64,000 nucleotides of DNA. Origin: SIG299 sp964541485. GTDB lineage: Bacteria; Bacillota; Clostridia; Lachnospirales; Lachnospiraceae. Shown piece after piece: positions 25,954 to 34,468 of the stretch; position 1 is the first letter of the stretch; each line of letters starts with the position of its first letter. Location of the stretch: contig CAZIQL010000002.1 of the NCBI GenBank assembly GCA_964541485.1, positions 1-64,000 on the forward strand. The letters are read 5' to 3'. The notes beneath the pieces were generated by a model, which made no database searches, was not told the DNA's origin, and was given only the letters and a program-made list of their open reading frames with translations. A program made the position numbers and the translations under genes.

Positions 25954-26042
25954 TGAAAGTAAAATCAGAAATGAAAGATACATGTGAAACTAAATTCAAA
26001 AAACGGCGGTTTGTTGAAACTTAAGTGCTTCATGGATATAAT
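25954..26042 (+). promoter_or_regulatory. Promoter region with shared element pair, copy B
   Basis: TGAAAGTAAAATCAGAA (25954-25970), AAACGG (26001) and TTTGTTGAAA (26010) match copy A with an identical 56-nt offset between the first element and TTTGTTG. The promoter is TTGAAA (26014-26019), 17 nt, TATAAT (26037-26042), a strong match. It drives the NanE-fusion and downstream transport genes. Confidence 0.65.
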
Positions 26043-26080
26043 AGAATCAGAAAAAAGTACATATTACAAGGGGTGTCAAT

Positions 26081-27580
26081 ATGATAAACAATAAAAAACA
26101 AGAGATTATGAAGCAGATTCAGGGAGGCTTGATTGTTTCCTGTCAGGCACTGGAGCATGAGCCGTTGCATAGCTCTTATATCATGGGCAGAATGGCATAT
26201 GCTGCCATGGAAGGAGGAGCAAAGGGAATCCGCGCAAACAGCGTAAAGGATATTTTGGAAATCAAAAATACAGTTGATTTGCCGGTAATCGGAATCATCA
26301 AAAAGGATTATGAAGGCTGTGAGGTTTATATTACTCCGACCATGGAAGAAGTGGATGCACTTGTAGGGTGCGGAACGGATATTATTGCAATTGATGCCAC
26401 GGACCGGTTACATCCGGGACAGGAAACTCTGGATTCTTTCTTTGGGAAGGTACGGAAAAAGTATCCGGAACAGTTGTTTATGGCGGATTGCTCAACCATC
26501 GAGGAAGGCCTTCATGCTGCGGAAATCGGATTTGATTTTATCGGAACCACGATGAGCGGTTATACCTCTTATACAAAGGGAACACAGCTTCCGAACTATG
26601 GGATGATGCGTACTTTGGTGGAGCAGTCAGGAAAGCCGGTAATTGCAGAAGGTGGCATCTGGTGCGGTGAAGAGCTGGCAGAGGCAATGTCAACCGGGGC
26701 GTTTGCTGCTGTAGTAGGAACTGCAATTACACGCCCGCGTGAAATTACAAAGCGCTTCGTGGAAAAGATGCATCATGCGAAGACAAACCTGGGGTTTAAA
26801 AACAGTGGAAAATATACCGGCGACAACGATGGACCTGCTTATGTGGTTTATTCCAAAGTCGGTTATAATAAAGCGTCCTATGAGTTCTGTCTCAGTCAGG
26901 CTAACATTAACATGAGCCGCAAGGCAGATGGAAAGTGGACAAACAGTTATGTCTTTTTAGGCGTGGATGTTTATGATGAAAAGGGAGAATTCTTAAATTG
27001 CATTGATGCAGGCTTTTGCTATGCCGGAGGATCAAAGGATTGGCATTTGTTTTACAATTTGCTGACGACAAGCGAAGGAAACGGTTTTTCCTGGTATGAA
27101 TCACCGGTGAGCCTCAATGCGGCACATGACTACAAGCTGATTTTAGACTGCTCGGAGAAGGACAATCGGGCAACGCTGACGATTATGGATTTGTCAGACG
27201 GAAACCGGGTGGCAGACCGTGCAGAGTTTGAAGTATGGCATGCAAAGGCAGACGGAAGCAACTTAAGCATGTATCAGGATTTTGCCATTGATTTTCCGGA
27301 GGATATCAAAAAAGACCGTAAGGGAGCACCGTCTGAGGATTGGGAAGAGATTACCCTTTATAATACAGACGAAGGCATTTATTTAAACAACATTATAATC
27401 CGCAATGCCACGTTGTATGTGGGAGACAGACAGTATGAGTGGACAAAGGACAGAACAAACGATGAATTTATGTGGCCAAGTGCAACGTGTCCAAAGGTGG
27501 ATTATGTATGTACCAGAATTGTGAAGCAGACCGCACACTCGGATTTGATTCTTAATTTGGATATGAATCATCGGGATTAG
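26081..27580 (+). CDS. nanE: N-acylglucosamine-6-phosphate 2-epimerase (NanE) fused to an extra C-terminal domain
   Basis: 499 residues against about 230 for ordinary NanE. Residues 1-230 form a TIM barrel with NanE features (QALEHEPLH, GIRANSVKDI, GIIKKDY, AIDATDR, ADCSTIEEG, GTTMSGYT, VIAEGGIW). NanE converts N-acetylmannosamine-6-phosphate to N-acetylglucosamine-6-phosphate in the cytosol. Residues about 240-499 are a beta-rich domain with many aromatic residues and no signal for export; it may be a concanavalin-like sandwich that binds a sugar. I do not know this fusion from characterised enzymes. It is the first gene of the transport operon. Confidence 0.82.
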   Translation: MINNKKQEIMKQIQGGLIVSCQALEHEPLHSSYIMGRMAYAAMEGGAKGIRANSVKDILEIKNTVDLPVIGIIKKDYEGCEVYITPTMEEVDALVGCGTDIIAIDATDRLHPGQETLDSFFGKVRKKYPEQLFMADCSTIEEGLHAAEIGFDFIGTTMSGYTSYTKGTQLPNYGMMRTLVEQSGKPVIAEGGIWCGEELAEAMSTGAFAAVVGTAITRPREITKRFVEKMHHAKTNLGFKNSGKYTGDNDGPAYVVYSKVGYNKASYEFCLSQANINMSRKADGKWTNSYVFLGVDVYDEKGEFLNCIDAGFCYAGGSKDWHLFYNLLTTSEGNGFSWYESPVSLNAAHDYKLILDCSEKDNRATLTIMDLSDGNRVADRAEFEVWHAKADGSNLSMYQDFAIDFPEDIKKDRKGAPSEDWEEITLYNTDEGIYLNNIIIRNATLYVGDRQYEWTKDRTNDEFMWPSATCPKVDYVCTRIVKQTAHSDLILNLDMNHRD

Positions 27581-27629
27581 ATGTGTTTAAAAAGTAAGGT
27601 TGTGCGAAAGTGAGGAGGTTCACAAAGAA

Positions 27630-30533
27630 ATGATTGGGAACAAAAAAAGTGTTCGCGGAAAATTTCACAAAGGATTCGCATGGCTGATGGCAGGCATCTG
27701 CCTGTTCACTTCCCTTGGAATCACGCCGGAAGAAAAAAGCTATGCAAAGACGGAATATAGTCTGGAACTGTATGAGGAGAAAAAAGACGATTACAGTACA
27801 GTGATTGGATACCGTGAATATATGGCGCAGGTAAATCAGACAAGACCTGCAGATGTGTACGTCATTGACGCGGCTGACTATGTCAGAACCGAAGGAATGA
27901 CGGTGACGGAATATGAAAATTATGAAGGGAAAGAGGGTATCTCTGTTTACACAGAGAACAGTGGCCTGATTGAATACGAGGTTTTCATTGAGCATGCCGG
28001 TCTGTATGAAATGTCGGTCTGCTATTATCCTGTAGAGGGAAATGGTTCTTCCATTCAAAGAAGCTTTTTTATTGACGGTGAGCTTCCATTTGCGGAGTTG
28101 AACTGCATCGAATTTTCCAGAGTCTGGAGCAACGGAAGCGAAATCTGGAAAAAGGATAATCAGGGGAACGATTTACGGGAGGAGCAGGTAGAGAAGCCGG
28201 AATGGATGGACTCTTATCTGTATGAGTCCGAAGGATATGTGTCCGGAAAGTTGTCGGTTTATCTGACGGAAGGACTGCATACCATTACAATGATGTCGGT
28301 AAGAGAGCCGATGATGCTTCGTTCGATTACTTTGTCCAATTCGGAAGCAGCGCTTGGCTATGATGAGACAAAACAGTTGTGGGATAGCAAAGGTGCTGCG
28401 GACACTTCGGGTGCATATGAAGAGATTGAAGCAGAGCATGCGACTAAAAAATCATCCCAGATGTTATATCCGGTACAGGACCAGTCCACACCGGCAGTAA
28501 CGCCATACAGTGCAAAGTGTCTGCTTAACAATACCATCGGTGGCACCAACTGGAGTGACGTGGGAGATTGGATTGAGTGGGAAGTAGAAGTGCCGGAAAG
28601 CGGATATTATTATGTGTCCATGTACGTAAAACAGAATTTTGTCCAGGGAATTCCGGTGTATCGTAAAATAACCATTGACGGCGAGGTGCCGTTTGCAGAA
28701 CTGGAAGGATATCAGTTTAACTATGACGGGGACTGGAGAATGGATACGTTATCCGACTCCGAAGGAAATGCATACCGCATTTACCTCACCGCAGGAAAGC
28801 ATACCATCCGTATGGAAGCGGTGCTATCTGAGTTTTCCGACATTATCGACCGTGTGGATGGAGTGCTGCAGAGCTTAAACAGCATATACCGTAAGGTAAT
28901 CCGCATCACAGGCGTGGCTCCGGATGCGTATCGTGATTATCAGTTGGGAGAAACGCTGCCGGGAACGGATGAGGAATTGAAAGCGTTAAGTGAAGAGCTG
29001 ACGGATATCATTGAAACCATGCGTAATATGGCGGGCGTGAGTGGTGAGAGTGAAAGAATTCTCGTTACCATGCGTGACCAGTTAGATGAACTCAGCTATG
29101 ATTTGGAACGCTTTTCTAAGGTATTAGATACTTATAAAACGAATATCAGTGCGATGGGAACATGGATTGGCGATGTGACAACACAGCCGTTGCAGATAGA
29201 CCGCATTTTTGTCTATTCACCGGATGTGGACGAACCAAAGGTAAAGGACGGATTTTTCCGCAAGCTCTGGCATGAAATCCTGAAAATTGTATATTCGTTT
29301 ATTATTGACTATAATGTCATCGGTAACATTTCCGATGAAGGAGAGCGGTCGATTACTGTATGGATCGGAAGCGGACGTGACCAGGCGAACATACTGAAGG
29401 CGCTTGTGGATGAGAGGTTTACCTATGAAAAAGGAATCAGTGTTAATGTCATGCTGGTTGACATGGGAACCTTACTTCAGGCGACGTTGGCAGGAGAAGG
29501 ACCGGATGTAGCACTTGGTGTATCCGGTGAAATACCGATGAACTTTGGTCTGCGTAATGCGGCAGTTGATTTATCCCAGTTTGAGGACCTGGAAGAAATC
29601 AGAGACGATTTCATCAACGGAGCGTGGGTTCCGTATGAATACGAGGGTCAGGTGTTCGGATTGCCGGAAACATTGTCCTTCCCGATGATGTTCTACCGGA
29701 AAGACATTTTAAAGGAACTGGGTGTGGAAGTCCCGAGGACATGGGATGAAGTGAAAGTCATTTTGTCTGTGTTCAGTAATAATCAGATGGATTTGGGTAT
29801 GCTTCCTACGGAAATCACCTTTGCATCCATGTTGTACCAGAACGGGGGCTCTTATTATAAAGAAGGTGGCAAAGCATCCGATCTGGATTCAGAAATTGCC
29901 ATTAATACATTTAAAGATTACACCGAGTATTATACATTGTATACTCTGGACCGTGCAACCAGCTTAACCAACCGGTTCCGTACCGGTGAAGCGCCGATTA
30001 TCATTGCAGATTACACAACCTACAATGAGCTGGTAGTTTCGGCACCGGACATCAAGGGGCTGTGGGGCTTTACCACGATCCCGGGAACCGTACAGGAAGA
30101 CGGAAGTATCGATTATACCGCTGCCTGCGGAGGCGGAGCGGCTATCATGATGCAGGCCTGTGAAGATAAAGAAGCGGCATGGGAGTTCATGAAATGGTGG
30201 ACCAGTGCAGAAACACAGACAGCCTTTGGCCTTGAACTGGAAGGCATTATGGGTGAGGCAGCCAGATATGCTACGGCAAATGCCGAGGCACAGGCTTCCC
30301 TGCCATGGTCGGTATCGGAATATAAGGAATTATCGGAGCAGATGAAATACTTACAGGGAATTCCACAGGTGCCGGGCGGCTACTTTACATGGAGAAACGT
30401 AAACAACGCTTTTTACACTACCGTAGTTTCCAAAACCATGCAGGCAAGAGAAGCGTTAACCGAGTACGTACGCTATATTAACGAAGAGATTAACTACAAA
30501 CGTAAAGAATTTGAGTTACCATTATTGCAGTAG
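27630..30533 (+). CDS. Large extracellular solute-binding protein with N-terminal carbohydrate-binding-like domains
   Basis: 967 residues; ordinary sugar-binding proteins have about 450. ATG 27630 is preferred (GGAGG at 27613); a TTG at 27600 also opens the frame. The signal segment has no clear lipobox. Two related beta-sandwich regions (about 75-230 and 262-430) share motifs such as FIDGELPFAEL / TIDGEVPFAEL and look like CBM6/35-type domains. A helical spacer (about 447-510) leads to a type 1 solute-binding domain (about 570-960, with GEGPDVALGVSGE and AACGGGAAIMM). It feeds the permease pair encoded next. It may capture and hold polymer ends. Confidence 0.82.
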   Translation: MIGNKKSVRGKFHKGFAWLMAGICLFTSLGITPEEKSYAKTEYSLELYEEKKDDYSTVIGYREYMAQVNQTRPADVYVIDAADYVRTEGMTVTEYENYEGKEGISVYTENSGLIEYEVFIEHAGLYEMSVCYYPVEGNGSSIQRSFFIDGELPFAELNCIEFSRVWSNGSEIWKKDNQGNDLREEQVEKPEWMDSYLYESEGYVSGKLSVYLTEGLHTITMMSVREPMMLRSITLSNSEAALGYDETKQLWDSKGAADTSGAYEEIEAEHATKKSSQMLYPVQDQSTPAVTPYSAKCLLNNTIGGTNWSDVGDWIEWEVEVPESGYYYVSMYVKQNFVQGIPVYRKITIDGEVPFAELEGYQFNYDGDWRMDTLSDSEGNAYRIYLTAGKHTIRMEAVLSEFSDIIDRVDGVLQSLNSIYRKVIRITGVAPDAYRDYQLGETLPGTDEELKALSEELTDIIETMRNMAGVSGESERILVTMRDQLDELSYDLERFSKVLDTYKTNISAMGTWIGDVTTQPLQIDRIFVYSPDVDEPKVKDGFFRKLWHEILKIVYSFIIDYNVIGNISDEGERSITVWIGSGRDQANILKALVDERFTYEKGISVNVMLVDMGTLLQATLAGEGPDVALGVSGEIPMNFGLRNAAVDLSQFEDLEEIRDDFINGAWVPYEYEGQVFGLPETLSFPMMFYRKDILKELGVEVPRTWDEVKVILSVFSNNQMDLGMLPTEITFASMLYQNGGSYYKEGGKASDLDSEIAINTFKDYTEYYTLYTLDRATSLTNRFRTGEAPIIIADYTTYNELVVSAPDIKGLWGFTTIPGTVQEDGSIDYTAACGGGAAIMMQACEDKEAAWEFMKWWTSAETQTAFGLELEGIMGEAARYATANAEAQASLPWSVSEYKELSEQMKYLQGIPQVPGGYFTWRNVNNAFYTTVVSKTMQAREALTEYVRYINEEINYKRKEFELPLLQ

Positions 30534-30542
30534 GGGGAAATC

Positions 30543-31472
30543 ATGATGTCTCATGTTAAAGAGAAGAAAAAGGGTAAACATCCTCTGATCAAACAGATAA
30601 AACGATATAAGACCGGATATTTGATGATGGCCCCGTATTTTATTTTATTCTTTTTGTTTACCGTCCTTCCGGTCGTAGCATCCATGGGACTGAGCTTTAC
30701 CACATTTAATATGCTGGAAATGCCAAAGTTCTGCGGATGGGATAACTATTTGAAGTTATTTCTGGATGATAACATTTTTATGACAGCGCTTAAGAATACG
30801 CTGATCTTTGCAGTGATTACCGGACCGATCAGCTATATGATGTGCCTGCTTTTTGCATGGATTATTAACGAGTTTTCCGGTAAGCTGAGGGCATTTCTGA
30901 CGTTGGTTTTTTACGCGCCATCCATTTCGGGAAATGCCTATATGGTATGGTCGCTGATTATTTCCGGAGACCGTTACGGTTACTTAAACGGTATTTTGTT
31001 AAAACTTGGCCTTATTAATGCGCCAATCCAGTGGATGAGTACGGAAAAGTACGTCATTCCGATTTTGATTGTGGTTCAGCTGTGGCTGAGTCTGGGAACC
31101 GGCTTCCTTACCTTTATTGCCGGTCTGCAGACGATTGACAAGAGTATGTACGAGGCTGCGGCGATTGACGGAATCAAAAACCGCTGGCAGGAGCTTTGGT
31201 ATATAACTCTTCCGGCAATGAAACCGCAGCTCATGTTTGGTGCGGTGATGCAGATTACATCATCGTTTGCAGTTGCAGATATTTCCATCCAGCTGGCCGG
31301 AAATCCGAGTGTGAACTATGCAGGTGCCACGATCGTAACGCATCTGATGGACTATGGTTCCGGTATCCGCTATGAAATGGGCTATGCGTCCGCCATTGCG
31401 ACAATCCTGTTTTTAATGATGATCTTCGCAAATAAGCTGGTACAGAAGATTCTCAGAAGGGTGGGCGAATGA
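30543..31472 (+). CDS. Sugar ABC transporter permease (MalF-like), importer 1
   Basis: 309 residues with six predicted membrane helices. The EAA motif region reads YEAAAIDGIKNRWQELWYITLPAMKP, in the family pattern that contacts the ATPase. It pairs with the overlapping MalG-like gene. No ATPase gene is linked, which is usual for importers that share an MsmX/UgpC-type ATPase encoded elsewhere. Confidence 0.93.
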   Translation: MMSHVKEKKKGKHPLIKQIKRYKTGYLMMAPYFILFFLFTVLPVVASMGLSFTTFNMLEMPKFCGWDNYLKLFLDDNIFMTALKNTLIFAVITGPISYMMCLLFAWIINEFSGKLRAFLTLVFYAPSISGNAYMVWSLIISGDRYGYLNGILLKLGLINAPIQWMSTEKYVIPILIVVQLWLSLGTGFLTFIAGLQTIDKSMYEAAAIDGIKNRWQELWYITLPAMKPQLMFGAVMQITSSFAVADISIQLAGNPSVNYAGATIVTHLMDYGSGIRYEMGYASAIATILFLMMIFANKLVQKILRRVGE

Positions 31473-32356
31473 TGAAGACAAATAAACTGACACAGCATTT
31501 AAAAATCAAACGTCAGCGTAAGCTGAATCGTTCGCGCGCTGGAAACGCATTGTTATTTTCATTGATGATTGTGTGCGGCATTTTCATGGTGTATCCGCTG
31601 GTTATGATTGTGAACAATGCATTTAAGCCGTTTGATGAATTGTTCCGGTATCCGCCGAAGCTGTTTGTACAAAATCCGACCTGGAAGAACTTTAAGGATT
31701 TGTTTGTACTCATGAATAATTCCTGGGTATCGTTCGGCAGATATATCATCAATACAATTATTATTACGGGCGGTGGTACCATTGGGCATATTCTGATTGC
31801 CTCTATGGCAGCCTATCCACTGGCTAAGATGAAAATTCCGGGAAAGAAAGTGTTGTTTGGAATTGTAGTTATGGCACTCATGTTTAACGGAACGGTTACC
31901 AGTATTCCAAACTATATGATTATTTCTTATCTTGGTTTAAATAATACGTATCTGGCACTGTTACTTCCGGCATTTTCCTCCAGTCTCGGACTGTATCTGA
32001 TGAAGCAGTTCATGGAGCAGCTTCCGGATTCCTTATTGGAATCTGCCAGACTGGATGGTGCGGGTGAAATGAAAATTTTCTTAAAAATTGTCATGCCGAA
32101 TGTAAAACCGGCCTGGGTAACACTGGCAATTTTCCAGTTTCAGGCGCTGTGGGGAAATACCGGCTCCGGGTTCCTTCGCAGTGAGCAGTTAAAGCCGCTT
32201 CAGTATGCGCTGTATCAGGTAGCATCCGGCGGTGTAATGAGGCAGGGAGCAGCAGCAGTAGTACAGCTGATTGTAGCTGCAATTCCGATCACTTTCTTCC
32301 TGATTTGTCAGAGTCAGATTATTGAGACCATGACAACATCCGGTATAAAAGAGTAA
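31469..32356 (+). CDS. Carbohydrate ABC transporter permease (MalG-like), importer 1
   Basis: 295 residues, six predicted membrane helices, EAA motif near LLESARLDGAGEMKIFLKIV. The start overlaps the preceding stop by 4 bases. Together with the 30543 gene it forms the inner membrane channel for ligands delivered by the 967-residue binding protein. Confidence 0.93.
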   Translation: MMKTNKLTQHLKIKRQRKLNRSRAGNALLFSLMIVCGIFMVYPLVMIVNNAFKPFDELFRYPPKLFVQNPTWKNFKDLFVLMNNSWVSFGRYIINTIIITGGGTIGHILIASMAAYPLAKMKIPGKKVLFGIVVMALMFNGTVTSIPNYMIISYLGLNNTYLALLLPAFSSSLGLYLMKQFMEQLPDSLLESARLDGAGEMKIFLKIVMPNVKPAWVTLAIFQFQALWGNTGSGFLRSEQLKPLQYALYQVASGGVMRQGAAAVVQLIVAAIPITFFLICQSQIIETMTTSGIKE

Positions 32357-32369
32357 GGGAGGAGATTGC

Positions 32370-33824
32370 ATGAAACGATGGATTAGTATTTTTATTCTTG
32401 CGGTAATGCTTTTGTCGGAACCGGTAAAAGCATATGCGCAGACACTGCCTTACGATACCTACAATTATGACAGTAAAAAGAATATTGTATTTACTCCGGC
32501 GGCTTATGTGCCGGAGGAGGTGTTTTTCGGTGTCAATCTGGAATGTGGAGATTTTTCGGGACCGAAAGACATGTTTATCACAGATGACGGGACCATATAT
32601 GTTGCAGATACCGGAAACAACCGGATTGTTGTGATGAATTTGCAGATGGAATTGCTCCGTATTGTGGACTCCTTTGACAATGAGGGAGTGACGGATACGT
32701 TTAAGAATCCTTCCGGTCTGTTCTGTGATAAGGAAGGTACTTTGTATATTGCGGATACGGATAACAAACGAATTGTTATATTGGATGCGAATGGGAATTT
32801 AATCGATATTATCAGTAATCCGCAATCGGATGTGCTTGGTGAAGATTTTAAGTTTGTTCCGTTAAAGGTGTCCGTGGATTATGCGGGCAGAGTGTACGTG
32901 ATTGTTTCCAATGTGTATCAGGGAATTATGGCATTCAACCAGGAGCATGACTTCATGGGATACTTCGGAACGATTAATGTAAGTATTACCTTGGCACAGC
33001 GGTTCTGGAGACTCTTTTCCACAAAGGAACAAAGAGCCAGACAGCAGCAGTTTATTCCGACCGAATTTACCAACATGGATATTGATGAGGACGGATTTGT
33101 ATATGCAACCAATTTGGATTCTACCGGTACGCAGGCAGTACGAAAGCTGAATCCAAAGGGAATTGATGTCATCAGTGCGACCTATAACAGTAAGCATTCG
33201 CTGGCGGGAGATATGGGATTTAAATCTTCCAATGACAGTTATCAGGGAGCATCGAAAATCATTGATGTCAAGGTAAGGGAGAACGGAATCTTTTCCCTGC
33301 TTGACAGTAACAGAGGACGTATCTTTACTTATGATAACGAAGGAAATATTTTATATATTTTCGGGGGAATGGGAACGCAGGAAGGAACGTTTTATTCTCC
33401 GGTGGCGCTGGAAGCTTACGGAGAGAAGATTTACGTTTTGGATTCGTACCGAAAATCCATTACGGTATTTGCACCGACACAGTATGGCAGCTATATCAAT
33501 GAGGCGGTTGGTCTGCGTTATGACGGAGACGAAGCAAAAGCGGTTGAAGTGTGGAAAAAAGTGCTTGCATTGGATTCCAATAATGAGATGGCATACAGTG
33601 GTATCGGAAAAGCGTACTTATCCGCAGGGGATAACGAGAACGCCATGTACTACCTGAAAATGGGAGTGAATCAGGAGTTTTATTCCATTGCGTATAAGAG
33701 GTACCGGAACGAAATATTACGGGAGAACATGGGCGGTGTATTGACCGTGCTCCTGGTTGTGGTTGTCGGAGTTTTTATTGCAGGTAAAGTTAGGAAAATC
33801 TGGATGAGGAGAAAAGGGTTATGA
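32370..33824 (+). CDS. Exported NHL-repeat protein with TPR and C-terminal membrane anchor
   Basis: 484 residues. A signal peptide (ends near AYAQ) is followed by several NHL beta-propeller blades (about 60-370), recognisable by repeated DGTIYVADTGNNRI-like strings (DNKRIVILD, GRIFTYDNEGNIL). One or two TPR-like helical hairpins (about 385-440, AVEVWKKVLALDSNNEMAYSG) come next, then a membrane helix and a basic tail. The propeller faces outward. Genes before and after are transport components, and its stop overlaps the Yip1-family gene, so it probably works with the transporter. Exact role unknown. Confidence 0.82.
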   Translation: MKRWISIFILAVMLLSEPVKAYAQTLPYDTYNYDSKKNIVFTPAAYVPEEVFFGVNLECGDFSGPKDMFITDDGTIYVADTGNNRIVVMNLQMELLRIVDSFDNEGVTDTFKNPSGLFCDKEGTLYIADTDNKRIVILDANGNLIDIISNPQSDVLGEDFKFVPLKVSVDYAGRVYVIVSNVYQGIMAFNQEHDFMGYFGTINVSITLAQRFWRLFSTKEQRARQQQFIPTEFTNMDIDEDGFVYATNLDSTGTQAVRKLNPKGIDVISATYNSKHSLAGDMGFKSSNDSYQGASKIIDVKVRENGIFSLLDSNRGRIFTYDNEGNILYIFGGMGTQEGTFYSPVALEAYGEKIYVLDSYRKSITVFAPTQYGSYINEAVGLRYDGDEAKAVEVWKKVLALDSNNEMAYSGIGKAYLSAGDNENAMYYLKMGVNQEFYSIAYKRYRNEILRENMGGVLTVLLVVVVGVFIAGKVRKIWMRRKGL

Positions 33825-34441
33825 TAAAAGAGAAAATACGATTTTTGTTTTATATACTGACTCATCCGGTGGATGGATTTTATGAGCTTCGACACCGTGG
33901 AAAAGGAAGCATGGCACTTGCGCTTTTGGTTGTGCTGCTTGCGGGAGTTGCATTTTGCCTTGACAAACGGTATGCCAGCTTTGTGGTAAACACGACAGAT
34001 ACGCTGGAAGTAAAAAGTGTAACGTATATTTCGGCGATGTTTCTTTTGTTTTTCTTATTTTGTATCGGAAACTGGGCAGTAACCTGTTTAACAGACGGGG
34101 AAGGAAGAATGAAGGATATTATTACGGCTACGGGCTATGCCCTGCTTCCGCTTCCTTTGTTTTATCTTCCGGCAATTCTGATTTCGCAGGTAATTGCAGG
34201 GGATGAGGCTGTATTTTACAGCCTGTTGATTGGCATTGCTGTGGTGTGGTCAGTGGTTCTGGTGGTTATGGGAAACATGATTATCCATAATTACACGGTA
34301 GTGAAGGAACTGAAAACGCTGGTGCTGACCATTGTGGCAATGGTAATTATATTGTTCATTCTGCTACTGTTTTATTCTATCTTCCGACAAATCGTTGAGT
34401 TTGTAAAAAGTCTTTATACGGAACTGATTTATCGGGTATAA
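33821..34441 (+). CDS. Yip1-family integral membrane protein
   Basis: 206 residues with five predicted hydrophobic helices and the Yip1-like features HPVDGFYELR at the N-terminus and a helix with GYALLPLPLFYLPA. Bacterial Yip1 proteins have no settled function. The 4-base overlap with the NHL-TPR gene indicates a stable partnership. The DUF5696 gene follows 27 nt later. Confidence 0.75.
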   Translation: MIKEKIRFLFYILTHPVDGFYELRHRGKGSMALALLVVLLAGVAFCLDKRYASFVVNTTDTLEVKSVTYISAMFLLFFLFCIGNWAVTCLTDGEGRMKDIITATGYALLPLPLFYLPAILISQVIAGDEAVFYSLLIGIAVVWSVVLVVMGNMIIHNYTVVKELKTLVLTIVAMVIILFILLLFYSIFRQIVEFVKSLYTELIYRV

Positions 34442-34468
34442 CGGGAGAAATGGAAATGGAGGCAGCAA

